From NCBI RefSeq assembly GCF_013626205.1, contig NZ_QHJE01000001.1, forward strand, positions 2,894,501 through 2,958,500: 64,000 nucleotides of DNA, written 5' to 3'. A model generated the notes under the pieces. It searched no databases, was not told the DNA's origin, and was given only the letters and a program-made list of their open reading frames with translations. The DNA comes from Hyphomicrobium methylovorum (GTDB lineage Bacteria > Pseudomonadota > Alphaproteobacteria > Rhizobiales > Hyphomicrobiaceae). Below are positions 7,862-16,842 of the stretch, in pieces (position 1 is the first letter of the stretch; each line of letters begins with the position of its first letter). A program made the position numbers and the translations under genes.

Positions 7862-9925
7862 ATGTTGAGTGAAAGCTCCAGCGGGAAGATGGGGCATTAT
7901 CGGCCGGACATTGATGGGCTGCGCGCGCTCGCGGTTCTCGGCGTCGTCGCCTATCATTTCGGCATCGGCGGGATCTCTGGGGGCTACGGTGGCGTCGACG
8001 TCTTCTTCGTGATTTCCGGATTTCTGATTGCTGGGCTTATCAAGGTTGAACTCGAACACGGTACGTTTTCTATCGCGAATTTTTACGTTCGGCGTATGCG
8101 CAGAATTCTCCCGGCGCTCGTCGTGTGCATGCTGGCGACTACTATTGTCGCGTCGCTCATCCTGTTTCCCTCCGATTTTGAAGTCTTCGGCAAAAGCTTG
8201 GCCCGCGTGGCTACTGCAACGTCCAATATCTTCTTTGGTCGCAAGGCGGGTGATTACTTCGGCGACGTTGCCGCCGATAATCCGGTGCTGCATACGTGGT
8301 CGCTCAGCGTCGAGGAACAGTTCTACGCGGGCTTGCCCCTGCTGCTTTTGCTTGTATTCAGATTTCGTCGGGCATCCATTTTGCCGTTGCTATGGGTGAT
8401 TGCTTTGGCATCGCTTGCCTACAGCGTGCGCGGCGTTGCCCTCTTTCCTGAGAAGGCTTTCTTTTCGACGGCGGGCCGTGTCTGGGAGTTGCTGGTGGGC
8501 GTGCTTCTCGCGTTCGGCGCGGTGCCTGTCATACGTCGTCATGCCGCGCGTGAAGCGGCTGCGTTTATCGGGCTCGCACTGATCGCATCATGCTATTTCT
8601 TTTATACTTCGGAAACTTCCTTTCCCGGGTTGGCCGCGCTGCCATTCTGCCTTGGTGCGGGGCTTATCATTCACTCGGGAAGCGCTGAGACGCCGACGAT
8701 GGTTGGGCGGGTGCTGTCATCTCGATTGGCGGTGGGCATCGGGCTCATTTCATATTCCGTCTACCTCTGGCACTGGCCGCTGATTGTTTTCGCTCGCTAC
8801 AGGTTTCCGCTGGAATTTGCCGCGGACGCACCATCGCGCCTCGGGTTGGCGTTGTTTCTGGTCGTGCTGAGCTTGGTTCTTGGCTATCTTTCCTGGCTGT
8901 TCATTGAGCAGCCCTTCCGGCGCAAGCGCTCCAGATCGTCACCGGTCTTCGCGCACCGGCCGCAGCTTACGGTGTTTGCGGCTTCCGCCCTCGCAGTTCT
9001 TCTCTTGTCTGGTACGGCGCGCGCAGTGGTGGCTTGGCCAAAAGCCTTTCAACAATGGTCTCCAGCGGCTGAGCAGATGGCGATGGTTGAGAAGCGATGG
9101 GCCAAAGCAGCCGATATTGCCCGGCCGGTCGATACCGAGAACGGGCGTGCGAGCCGCTTGCATGAGGTGGGCCGCGCAACGACACCGCCGGACACTATTT
9201 TTTGGGGCGATAGCCATATGCTGGCAATGCTTCCTGGTATTGCGCGCTATGCGGAAGAAACTGGTCGGCGCGTTCTTGTGGCGCCGCATCCCGCATGTGG
9301 ACCTCTTATGGGCGTTACGTATTACATTGCCGTCGCCAAGACATGCCGTGAGATCAATGACGCATCGCTGATTGCGGCATCGGCTCCGAACGTCAAGCGC
9401 GTGGTACTTGGAGCGCGTTGGGCCTCTATCGCTGAGTTTGTCCGCCAGGATGAGGACGGCGAAATTTTCTATGGTCGTGGCCGTGGCGACGGCCGCGCGT
9501 TTGCGATCGCGTTAGAGCGAACCGTCCGGCAACTTGCGGACCTTGGGCGCGAGGTCGTGATTTTCGGTCCGGTTCCCGAGCAGAGTTTCAACGTAATGTC
9601 GGCGTACGCGCGGCATCTTGCTTGGGGCCAACCTTTACCGAAGCCAGTGACGCGCAAAATGTTCCTCGAGCATGAGCGCAGCATTCTTCCATTGCTGGCC
9701 CGGTTGGACGAGATCGAGAACGTGCGCGTGATCTATCCGCATGAGAGGTTTTGCGATGGTGACGTCTGCAAGTACATGAAAGGCGATGAGGTTATGTACT
9801 TCGATGACAACCATATCAATGCCGTTGGCGCGGTCCAATTGAACGACATGTATGCAGAAGTGTTCAAGGAATCGGGAACGCGAGACATCGCGACGGGCAG
9901 CACGAAGCGACTGACCGCTGATTGA
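7862..9925 (+). CDS. OafA-type membrane acyltransferase with SGNH domain
   Basis: A 687-residue protein with an N-terminal acyltransferase-3 membrane domain and a C-terminal SGNH hydrolase-like domain. YRPDIDGLRALAVLGVVAYHF holds the conserved Arg and His of the acyltransferase, and GGVDVFFVISGFLI and TWSLSVEEQFYAGLPLLL are typical for it. After about ten membrane segments, FWGDSHMLAMLPG gives the SGNH serine block and FDDNHINAVGAVQL the Asp-His pair. Such proteins O-acetylate LPS O-antigen or other surface glycans. I chose the ATG at 7862; an in-frame start further upstream is possible. The glycan target is unknown. Confidence 0.88.
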   Translation: MLSESSSGKMGHYRPDIDGLRALAVLGVVAYHFGIGGISGGYGGVDVFFVISGFLIAGLIKVELEHGTFSIANFYVRRMRRILPALVVCMLATTIVASLILFPSDFEVFGKSLARVATATSNIFFGRKAGDYFGDVAADNPVLHTWSLSVEEQFYAGLPLLLLLVFRFRRASILPLLWVIALASLAYSVRGVALFPEKAFFSTAGRVWELLVGVLLAFGAVPVIRRHAAREAAAFIGLALIASCYFFYTSETSFPGLAALPFCLGAGLIIHSGSAETPTMVGRVLSSRLAVGIGLISYSVYLWHWPLIVFARYRFPLEFAADAPSRLGLALFLVVLSLVLGYLSWLFIEQPFRRKRSRSSPVFAHRPQLTVFAASALAVLLLSGTARAVVAWPKAFQQWSPAAEQMAMVEKRWAKAADIARPVDTENGRASRLHEVGRATTPPDTIFWGDSHMLAMLPGIARYAEETGRRVLVAPHPACGPLMGVTYYIAVAKTCREINDASLIAASAPNVKRVVLGARWASIAEFVRQDEDGEIFYGRGRGDGRAFAIALERTVRQLADLGREVVIFGPVPEQSFNVMSAYARHLAWGQPLPKPVTRKMFLEHERSILPLLARLDEIENVRVIYPHERFCDGDVCKYMKGDEVMYFDDNHINAVGAVQLNDMYAEVFKESGTRDIATGSTKRLTAD

Positions 9926-9941
9926 GCGTTGGTCCTTTGCG

Positions 9942-10595
9942 TTAGAACTCGGCGAGGACTTTTTGTTCGCTGGCGTTGCTCTGGGGTTGTGCGTGAGCGA
10001 TGAGGGCGGGCAGGATTTCCTCGGCGGTATTGACCACGGTGTAGTGGACGTCGAGCCCTTCGCGAATGAAGGTATCAGACTTCATGCACGCGAGCAGTTT
10101 CAGGAATGGATCCCAGAAGCCGTCGATATTCGCGATCACGATCGGCTTGGTGTGGCGGCCAAGCTGAGACCATGTCAGCTGTTCGACGAGTTCTTCGAGC
10201 GTGCCGACGCCACCCGGCAGAGCGACGAAGGCGTCCGACCGGTCGAACATGAGCTGCTTTCGCGCATGCATGTTCTCAACGACAATCAGCTCGTCGATAT
10301 CCTTCAGCATCTTTTCGCGCGCGCCGAGAAATTCTGGGATGATGCCGCTGACTTTGCCTCCAGCGCCGAGCGCTGCGCGCGCGACTTCGCCCATCAGGCC
10401 AAGGCTGCCGCCGCCGTAAATCAGGCGGATGCCATTGTCGGCGAGGGACTTTCCGAGTTTGCGTGCCGCGATCGCGTAGCTGGGCTTCAGACCTTTGCCG
10501 GAGCCGCAGTAAACGCAGACGCCTTGAATGAGGGAAGCGGAGGGCGTGCCGGAGACGCTTTCAGCGCTTGCCGGTGACTTGATCAATTCGTTCAT
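9942..10595 (-). CDS. LOG-family protein (TIGR00730 type)
   Basis: A 217-residue Rossmann-fold protein. It has the N-terminal VCVYCGSGKGLKPSY block, GLMGEVARAALGAGGKVSGIIP, and the diagnostic PGGVGTLEELVEQLTW motif of LOG phosphoribohydrolases. Characterised members cleave nucleoside 5'-monophosphates (AMP or cytokinin ribotides) to base and ribose 5-phosphate. In bacteria a role in nucleotide turnover is as likely as cytokinin production. It is cytoplasmic and tail-to-tail with the acyltransferase gene. Confidence 0.9.
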   Translation of the reverse strand: MNELIKSPASAESVSGTPSASLIQGVCVYCGSGKGLKPSYAIAARKLGKSLADNGIRLIYGGGSLGLMGEVARAALGAGGKVSGIIPEFLGAREKMLKDIDELIVVENMHARKQLMFDRSDAFVALPGGVGTLEELVEQLTWSQLGRHTKPIVIANIDGFWDPFLKLLACMKSDTFIREGLDVHYTVVNTAEEILPALIAHAQPQSNASEQKVLAEF

Positions 10596-10812
10596 TCGTA
10601 ATCCATTATCGAAACATCAGACATATTATGTAGGCAGAGCCCGTGACACTACCAAGGCGTGCTCAATCTCAGGATGTGCTTCGTCGGCGGTGGCCTTAAC
10701 GGCGCGCTGTAAAAGCGAGGCTTTTCGGCCATACCTTCGGGAGAGCCGTTCCTGCGGCCGTTGGCCGTCTCATGCAGTTGTGCTTAGCTTGGCGCAATCG
10801 GTGGGCGTTGTC

Positions 10813-12219
10813 ATGAAATCTAGTCAAGCTGCTGTTTTCGCGGAAAGGCGCGTCTCTGCTGCTCTACGCAGAGTGGGCCTTGCGGGGCTTGTTGCGACGC
10901 TTGGCGTTCTGACTCCGGTTCAACTCGATACGGTTATCCTCAGCGGATGGAAGGCTGCAGAGCAACGCGCGGCGCTTGGGGTTGAAGGGCGGCTCACGTC
11001 GGCTCGCGATTATCTTCCTGGGACGGTTTTCGAAACCGGCGCCGCAACGGCTGCCGTCACGTCCGCCAGCGCCGATACGCCGACACCCGCTGCGGCTGGC
11101 GATCGCCCGGATGCGTCAGCGTTGGCGCGGCCGCAACCGGCCGATCCGGCGCCCAGTAATCTCGGATTCATGGAGCGGGTTCAGGATTGGCTGGCGCGCG
11201 CGAACCGAGAGTTTCAGTCGACTGTCGTGCCGCGGCTTTCCATTCCATCTGAGAGCGGCCGTTCGCCTAGGGAGATTACCCAGAAGATCGATCAATTGCA
11301 GGATCTCGACGGGGACATTGCCGCTTCGATACGTAGAGCTGAAGACGCGTTGAAAACGGTCGAAGCCAAGCGTGAGGAAGAGGCACGCAAGCGAGAAGCG
11401 GCCCGGGCCGAAGCGGAAAAGGCAAAGGCCTTAGCGGATGAGCAGCGGGCAGAAGCCGTGCGGCAAGAGAAAGAGCACGCCAAGGCGCAAGAAGAACGCG
11501 ACGCCCAGTTGGCGAAGGCAGAAGCTGATGCGCTCGCACGAGAAACCGAACGCATGAAGGCTGATGTCGAGACAGCGCTGCGCGAAGCACAGGATCGCGA
11601 AGCGAAGACCAAAGAGGCGGAAGCGTCCACGTCCAGAACTGCGGAAGATACCACCCAACTTGCGGACGACCTACGCAAGGAGCGCGAGCGGATCGAAGCG
11701 GAAGCGGCGCGGATCGAACGCGAGCGTGTCGCGGCCGCGGAGAAGCGGAAGGCCGATGAAGCTCGGGCGCGGGAGGATGAGCGCGTGCGTGCGGCAGCGA
11801 AGCTGGCAGAAGAGAAAGCCCGTGCCGCGACGCTGGAAAATGAGAAGAATACCGATTTGTCGGTCGAGCTGAAGAGCGAGCCGCTACCGGCTGACGAGAT
11901 ACGGTCTGTTCGGGAGGACGTCGCGCCGGCTCCCGCCCGGGCATCTCGCGTCAGCTACCGCATGGCGCGGGGAACTGCGGTCAAGCGCTGGGCTTGGCGC
12001 TCGGGACGGTATCGTGCGGTCTGTCGGCATGCCGGGCGCAAAATCAGGTTGCCGGGTCGCTACGTTGTCCGGCGCGGCGATACCCTGTGGGCCATCTCGC
12101 GGCGGCACTATAAGGACGGGCGGCGGTATATGCGGATCTTTCGTGCGAACCGGTCGATCCTTCGCAGCCCGCACCGCGTCTATCCGTGCCAGAAGCTGTT
12201 TTTGCCGCGGCGAACCTAA
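10813..12219 (+). CDS. Coiled-coil protein with C-terminal LysM domain
   Basis: A 468-residue protein with three parts. Residues 1-45 contain a hydrophobic segment (VGLAGLVATLGVLTPV), a likely signal or anchor. Residues 154-356 are a long, highly charged Glu/Lys/Arg/Ala coiled coil. Residues 417-464 form a LysM domain (YVVRRGDTLWAISRRHYKDG, then ANRSILRSPHRVYPCQKLFLP), which binds peptidoglycan. It could bridge the inner membrane and the cell wall. The start is uncertain: the ATG at 10813 is preferred, a GTG at 10801 is in frame. I do not recognise a named family for the whole protein. Confidence 0.75.
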   Translation: MKSSQAAVFAERRVSAALRRVGLAGLVATLGVLTPVQLDTVILSGWKAAEQRAALGVEGRLTSARDYLPGTVFETGAATAAVTSASADTPTPAAAGDRPDASALARPQPADPAPSNLGFMERVQDWLARANREFQSTVVPRLSIPSESGRSPREITQKIDQLQDLDGDIAASIRRAEDALKTVEAKREEEARKREAARAEAEKAKALADEQRAEAVRQEKEHAKAQEERDAQLAKAEADALARETERMKADVETALREAQDREAKTKEAEASTSRTAEDTTQLADDLRKERERIEAEAARIERERVAAAEKRKADEARAREDERVRAAAKLAEEKARAATLENEKNTDLSVELKSEPLPADEIRSVREDVAPAPARASRVSYRMARGTAVKRWAWRSGRYRAVCRHAGRKIRLPGRYVVRRGDTLWAISRRHYKDGRRYMRIFRANRSILRSPHRVYPCQKLFLPRRT

Positions 12220-12286
12220 CGCCAAGCGACGGTCTGCGCGCCAAGCTCAATGGACTTTAGAAGCGGCTGCTCTTATCTCGTAGCGC

Positions 12287-14221
12287 ATGCAAGAACCCAA
12301 GTCGCCCGGATACGTTGCGCGAACGCTCGCGCAGCTACGGCCATCCAACGAAACACAGCAGGCTCTTCGCGCGCTCTGGCCCTACGTGTGGCCGCATGAC
12401 CGCCCGGATCTGAAGCGGACGGTTATCTGGTCGCTCGTTCTGATCGTGATTGCGAAAGCGGTTACGGTCGGCGTGCCGTTCACGCTCAAGTGGGCAACGG
12501 ATGCGCTTGTGGCGGTGACGGGCGGCACAGTGCCCGCAAGTCAAACGGTGCCTTGGCTGATCGGAGCGCCGATCCTCGCAAGTGTCCTCTACGGCGTTTC
12601 GCGCATCATCATGGCGCTGCTCGTGCAGGTGCGCGAAGGCATGTTCGCGCGCGTTGCGATGCATGCCGTGCGGAAGCTGGCGCTCGGCACATTCGAACAT
12701 ATGCATCGGCTGTCTCTGCGTTTTCACCTCGAGCGCAAAACGGGCGGGCTGACGCGCGTGCTCGAACGCGGACGGACGGGCATCGAGAACATCAGCCGTA
12801 TGGCGTTGATGACGCTGATCCCGACGGCGGTCGAGTTCGTGATGATTATCGCTGTGTGCGCGATCGAGTTCGACTGGCGCTATATCGTGACGATCGTGCT
12901 GATGATCATCAGCTATCTCTGGTTCACAGTCAGGGCAACGGATTGGCGGCTTCAGATCCGTCGCGCGATGAACGAGAGCGATACCGATGCCAACACGAAG
13001 GCGATCGATAGTCTGCTGAACTATGAGACGGTGAAGTACTTCGGCGCCGAGCAATGGGAAGCGGCGCGATACGACCGGTCGATGGCGCTTTATGAAAAGG
13101 CGAGCATCAAGACCTACACGTCGCTGGCTATTCTGAACTCAGGGCAGGCGGTTATTTTTACGGTTGCGTTGACGGTCTGCCTCGTGATGGCGGCGAATGA
13201 TGTCATCGCAGGCAATCATACTGTTGGCCATTTTGCGATGGTCAATTTGCTGATGCTGCAACTCTTCATGCCGCTGAATTTCATGGGCATGGTGTATCGC
13301 GAGATCAAGCAGGGGCTGACGGACATCGAGCGCATGATGGAGGTGCTCGATCAGACTCCGGAAGTTGCGGATCGTCCGGATGCGACGGAACTCAACGTTG
13401 GCGGCGGAACAATCAGGTTCGAGAACGTGCGCTTTGCCTACGATCCTGACCGGACCATTCTGCATGATGTTTCGTTCGAGGCGCCAGCGGGCAAGATGGT
13501 GGCGATCGTCGGTCCGTCGGGCGCAGGGAAGTCGACGATCAGTCGGCTGCTTCTGCGCTTCTACGATGTGACGTCCGGCCGGATCACGATCGACGGGCAA
13601 GACATTCGGGACGTGACGCAATCTTCGCTGCGTGATGCGATCGGCGTCGTTCCGCAAGATACGGTGTTGTTCAACGATACGATTTTCTACAACGTCAAAT
13701 ATGGCCGCGCGGATGCTACGGACGAAGAGGTGTTCGCGGCGGCGAAACTTGCGCAGATCGATGATTTCGTTCGGCAGCTTCCTGATGGCTACGACACGAT
13801 GGTCGGCGAGCGCGGGCTGAAACTTTCGGGCGGAGAGAAACAACGCGTTGCAATTGCGCGCACGATTCTCAAAGCGCCTCCGATCCTCATTCTTGACGAA
13901 GCGACGAGTGCGCTCGACAGCCATACGGAACGCGAGATTCAGGACGCGCTGGATCAGGTGGCGAAGAATCGTACGTCCATCGTGATCGCGCACCGGCTAT
14001 CGACGATCGTGCATGCCGATCAGATCGTGGTGCTGGAGGAGGGGCGTCTGGTTGAGCAGGGGACGCATACGCAGCTGATCGCCAAGGGCGGGCTTTACGA
14101 GAGCTTGTGGACGCGACAGCGCCAGGCGGAGAAGGCGCGCGAGGAATTGGTGCATGCGCTGGAAGAGGCCGGTGAAGACCGGACGGCAGCGATTGTCGAT
14201 ACGCGCGAAGGTGCCGAGTAA
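12287..14221 (+). CDS. Atm1-type ABC exporter (half-transporter)
   Basis: A 644-residue half-transporter. An N-terminal six-helix membrane domain is followed by a nucleotide-binding domain: Walker A GPSGAGKST near residue 410, signature LSGGEKQRVAIARTIL near 513, Walker B ILILDEATSALD, and the H-loop IVIAHRLSTI. The sequence LLNYETVKYFGAEQWEAARYD is typical of the Atm1/HMT1 branch, which exports glutathione-linked sulfur or metal compounds. It should act as a homodimer in the inner membrane. It appears monocistronic, 67 bases after the LysM gene. Confidence 0.9.
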   Translation: MQEPKSPGYVARTLAQLRPSNETQQALRALWPYVWPHDRPDLKRTVIWSLVLIVIAKAVTVGVPFTLKWATDALVAVTGGTVPASQTVPWLIGAPILASVLYGVSRIIMALLVQVREGMFARVAMHAVRKLALGTFEHMHRLSLRFHLERKTGGLTRVLERGRTGIENISRMALMTLIPTAVEFVMIIAVCAIEFDWRYIVTIVLMIISYLWFTVRATDWRLQIRRAMNESDTDANTKAIDSLLNYETVKYFGAEQWEAARYDRSMALYEKASIKTYTSLAILNSGQAVIFTVALTVCLVMAANDVIAGNHTVGHFAMVNLLMLQLFMPLNFMGMVYREIKQGLTDIERMMEVLDQTPEVADRPDATELNVGGGTIRFENVRFAYDPDRTILHDVSFEAPAGKMVAIVGPSGAGKSTISRLLLRFYDVTSGRITIDGQDIRDVTQSSLRDAIGVVPQDTVLFNDTIFYNVKYGRADATDEEVFAAAKLAQIDDFVRQLPDGYDTMVGERGLKLSGGEKQRVAIARTILKAPPILILDEATSALDSHTEREIQDALDQVAKNRTSIVIAHRLSTIVHADQIVVLEEGRLVEQGTHTQLIAKGGLYESLWTRQRQAEKAREELVHALEEAGEDRTAAIVDTREGAE

Positions 14222-14251
14222 ACCGCTCGAAGCTGGCGAGCAAAAAACTAA

Positions 14252-14285
14252 CCCCGAGACAGGGGTCGGGTAACCTGTCTCGGGG
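14252..14285 (-). terminator. Terminator of the pseudoazurin gene
   Basis: A perfect 12-bp stem, CCCCGAGACAGG at 14252-14263 with its complement at 14274-14285. On the minus strand it is followed by TTAGTTTTTTG, so it terminates the pseudoazurin transcript. It may also stop the ABC exporter transcript from the other side. Confidence 0.85.
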
Positions 14286-14360
14286 CTGTTACGAGCTTCG
14301 GTCTAGGGCAGGTCCAGGTCCGCCGTGACCGAACTCGGTTCGTGAAAGCGTGCGAGACGC

Positions 14361-14816
14361 TTATTCGGTAACTTTCTTGAGTTCTGCTTCGAAGCGCTGC
14401 TTCGAGAGGCCCGTTGCGACGAAGCCTTTGACCTGTTCGAGGTTCACCGGCTTGCCGACTTGAACAAGTGCGACCATGCCCATGCCGTAGTGTGGCAGGC
14501 ACTTGAATACGTAGAGACCGTCTTTCTCAGCCTTGAAGACGACTTCGGCGCTGAACTTGCCCTTTACCTGCTCGACGCCTTCGGGCCAGATTTTCGGAAC
14601 GCTTTCCGCGTTATGGCCTTTATCGGTCGGCTCGAATTTCACGGTGTCGCCCACTTCGACTTTCACGAAGGCTGGTTCGAACACCATCTTGTTTCCGGCT
14701 TCATCCTTGTTGAGCATCTTGATTACATGCTCGGCTGCATTGGCCAGACTTGGCGTTGTTACTGCCGCGGCAAGCGTGATCGCGCCGGCAAACGCAATCT
14801 GGTAAACGAGCTTCAT
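14361..14816 (-). CDS. Pseudoazurin (type 1 copper protein)
   Basis: A 151-residue periplasmic cupredoxin. Residues 1-27 are a signal peptide ending in PSLANA. The copper ligands are His68 (KGHNAESVP), Cys106, His109 and Met114 (FKCLPHYGMGM); the Cys+3 His and Cys+8 Met spacing is that of pseudoazurin. In denitrifiers it carries electrons to copper nitrite reductase or N2O reductase; in methylotrophs blue copper proteins can also serve amine oxidation. No denitrification gene is adjacent, so the partner is unknown. The start is fixed by GAGGAAACATC before the ATG at 14816. Confidence 0.93.
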   Translation of the reverse strand: MKLVYQIAFAGAITLAAAVTTPSLANAAEHVIKMLNKDEAGNKMVFEPAFVKVEVGDTVKFEPTDKGHNAESVPKIWPEGVEQVKGKFSAEVVFKAEKDGLYVFKCLPHYGMGMVALVQVGKPVNLEQVKGFVATGLSKQRFEAELKKVTE

Positions 14817-14849
14817 GATGTTTCCTCGTCGCTTATTCTGTACGTAAAA

Positions 14850-14878
14850 AGTATAGAACAGGCGAGCGCGCATCTCAA
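14850..14878 (-). promoter_or_regulatory. Probable sigma-70-type promoter of the pseudoazurin gene
   Basis: On the minus strand, TTGAGA (14878-14873) and TATACT (14855-14850) are separated by 17 bases, about 35 bases before the ATG. I found no FNR/NnrR-type TTGAT-N4-ATCAA box nearby, so there is no visible sign of oxygen or nitric oxide control. Confidence 0.5.
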
Positions 14879-15067
14879 GCGTCATCCGGGCAAGAACGTC
14901 CGTTTAGGTGAGGTATGCGACGGTATGGCCCAAGCCGCGGCGCGATCGTGAGGGCGGATTTCCGTGTTTTTCAGTTCCAACGTAGAAATTGGAACTAATC
15001 CACGCTTTACGCGGCGCTGCTACACTCCGTTCAGGCGTTCGACTTTTGCATTTGCGGATTATCCCGT

Positions 15068-15796
15068 TTGAGTTGGCAAGACTTCATCAGCGTCGTTCGA
15101 CGGGCTGCGGCAGGCGCGGCGCGCATTGGCGTCATCGCGCTCTGGAGCGCGCGCGAAGTGCTGCGTACCGCCTGGGGACTTGCGCGGGGGCCGCTGATCT
15201 CTGCGTTCAATGTTGCGGCGGCGCTCATCGTTCTGTTCGAAGAGTGGGGCTGGCGTCCGCTCGCTGCGCTGCTTGGACGGCTTGCCGCTTACGCACCGAT
15301 CGCTGCCATCGAGCGGTGGATCGCAGGGCTTCCGCCGTATGGTGCGCTGGTGGTTTTCGCATTGCCGACAACGCTGCTGCTGCCGTTGAAGCTCGTTGCC
15401 GTCTGGCTATTGGCGAACGAATATTTTGCGACCGCTACGTTGGTGTTCTTCGGAGCGAAGGTTGCGTCGACGGCATTGATCGCGCGTGTCTTCATTCTCA
15501 CGAAGCCGTCGCTGATGCGGATCGAATGGTTTGCGCGGCTCTACAACTGGTTCGTGCCGTGGAAGGACGCGCTGTTCGACGAGATCCGATCTTCGTGGGT
15601 CTGGCGTTATGGGCGGATGGTGAAGACGCGCGTCAAGCTGGAGACTGCGCGTGCCTGGGCGCGGATCCGGCCGCGTGTCGCCGTGCTTTGGCAGCGCATT
15701 ACGGGGCGGGAGATGCCCGTTCGGATCGGTAATCGTAGCGGGGCAGGTCTTCAGGGCGATGCCCATCTTGATCGGCGGCCCGGCTCCGATGCATAG
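15068..15796 (+). CDS. Hypothetical membrane protein
   Basis: A 242-residue protein with three likely membrane segments: around LISAFNVAAALIVLFEEWGW, LPPYGALVVFALPTTLLLPLKL and ANEYFATATLVFFGAKVAST. A basic, Arg-rich cytoplasmic tail follows. The frame starts at a TTG at 15068, with no clear ribosome site, so the exact start is doubtful. I do not recognise the family and cannot assign a role. Its 3' end overlaps the start region of miaA, which suggests co-transcription. Confidence 0.65.
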   Translation: MSWQDFISVVRRAAAGAARIGVIALWSAREVLRTAWGLARGPLISAFNVAAALIVLFEEWGWRPLAALLGRLAAYAPIAAIERWIAGLPPYGALVVFALPTTLLLPLKLVAVWLLANEYFATATLVFFGAKVASTALIARVFILTKPSLMRIEWFARLYNWFVPWKDALFDEIRSSWVWRYGRMVKTRVKLETARAWARIRPRVAVLWQRITGREMPVRIGNRSGAGLQGDAHLDRRPGSDA

Positions 15797-16721
15797 CGTG
15801 GATCGTAGCGACGCTGGAGAAAGTACTGCGTTAGACGGTGAGATTTCTTCGGCGCCAATTCTCATTGCGGGGCCAACCGCGAGCGGTAAGTCTGCGCTGG
15901 CGCTGACAATCGCGCGTCAGGTCAACGGCATCATCATCAATGCCGACAGCATGCAGGTCTATCGCGAACTGCGGATTCTCACGGCAAGACCGAGCGCGGA
16001 TGACGAAGCCATCGTTCCTCATGCGCTTTATGGTTCGGTCAGTGCGGCGGAGAGTTATTCCGCGGGCCGTTTCATTCGAGACGTCTCACGCGTGCTCAGT
16101 GATGCGAAAGAGGCAGGGCAGCGCCCGATCATCGTTGGCGGCACGGGACTCTATTTTAAAGCGTTGCTCGAAGGGCTTTCTCCGATCCCAGAGATTGATC
16201 CGGCTGTGCGTGCGCGCTGGCGGGGCGAAGCGGACCGCGCTGGCGAAGGCGAACTTCATCGGCTGCTTGCTGCACGAGACAGCGTCATGGCTTCGAGGCT
16301 GGCGCCTGGGGACACGCAGCGTATCGTCCGCGCACTCGAAGTGATCGAGCAGACTGGGAAGTCTCTGGCGGAATGGCAGGCGCTTCCGAAGCAACCGATC
16401 AGCGGCGCTGAAGGTGCGACCAAGATTTTGGTTCGGCGTGAGCGTTCCGATCTCCTTGCCGATGCAGATGCGCGCTTCGACCGGATGATGGATCAGGGGG
16501 CGATGGATGAAGCCGTAGCGCTCGGCCGGTTGGGGCTCGATCCGGGTTTGCCGGCTATGCGGGCGATCGGCGTCGGTGCTCTCATTGCGGCCAGCGAAGG
16601 TAAGCTTACAGTCGCTGACGCTGTTGCGGCTGCGAAGGTTGAGACGCGCCAATACATAAAAAGGCAGGGAACTTGGTTTCGTCGTCATATGATTTCGTGG
16701 AGTGACGCATTTAAGAAATAA
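15759..16721 (+). CDS. miaA: tRNA dimethylallyltransferase
   Basis: MiaA transfers a dimethylallyl group to A37 of tRNAs that read UNN codons. The protein has the P-loop LIAGPTASGKSALAL, then INADSMQVYRELRILTARPS for substrate binding, VGGTGLYFKALLEGL and QYIKRQGTWFRR, all diagnostic. About 320 residues is normal. The start is uncertain: ATG 15759, with a weak AGGGCG before it, or ATG 15789, which would shorten the overlap with the upstream gene to 8 bases. Both precede the P-loop. Confidence 0.93.
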   Translation: MPILIGGPAPMHSVDRSDAGESTALDGEISSAPILIAGPTASGKSALALTIARQVNGIIINADSMQVYRELRILTARPSADDEAIVPHALYGSVSAAESYSAGRFIRDVSRVLSDAKEAGQRPIIVGGTGLYFKALLEGLSPIPEIDPAVRARWRGEADRAGEGELHRLLAARDSVMASRLAPGDTQRIVRALEVIEQTGKSLAEWQALPKQPISGAEGATKILVRRERSDLLADADARFDRMMDQGAMDEAVALGRLGLDPGLPAMRAIGVGALIAASEGKLTVADAVAAAKVETRQYIKRQGTWFRRHMISWSDAFKK

Positions 16722-16773
16722 ATGGAAAGTTTGAAGCGCGCTATATTCGCTTTTATTCAGCGTTAGCGTTGAC

Positions 16774-16800
16774 GCGGTAGTATGCTCCGCATATTTTTTT
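16774..16800 (+). terminator. Terminator or attenuator between miaA and ilvI
   Basis: A short GC stem (GCGG-T-AG with CTCCGC, loop TATG) is followed by ATATTTTTTT. It may simply end the miaA transcript. A 14-codon frame (16722-16766, starting directly after the miaA stop) precedes it, which would also fit an ilv attenuator, but that peptide has only one Leu and two Ile codons. Confidence 0.6.
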
Positions 16801-16842
16801 GCACTGCGGGCCGTGAAGGCGGTCGCCAAGGGAGCTTATACA

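Noticed and set aside
13139-13993. Long minus-strand frame inside the ABC exporter gene
   Set aside because: Antisense shadow of a well-supported exporter; Arg-rich with no motif.
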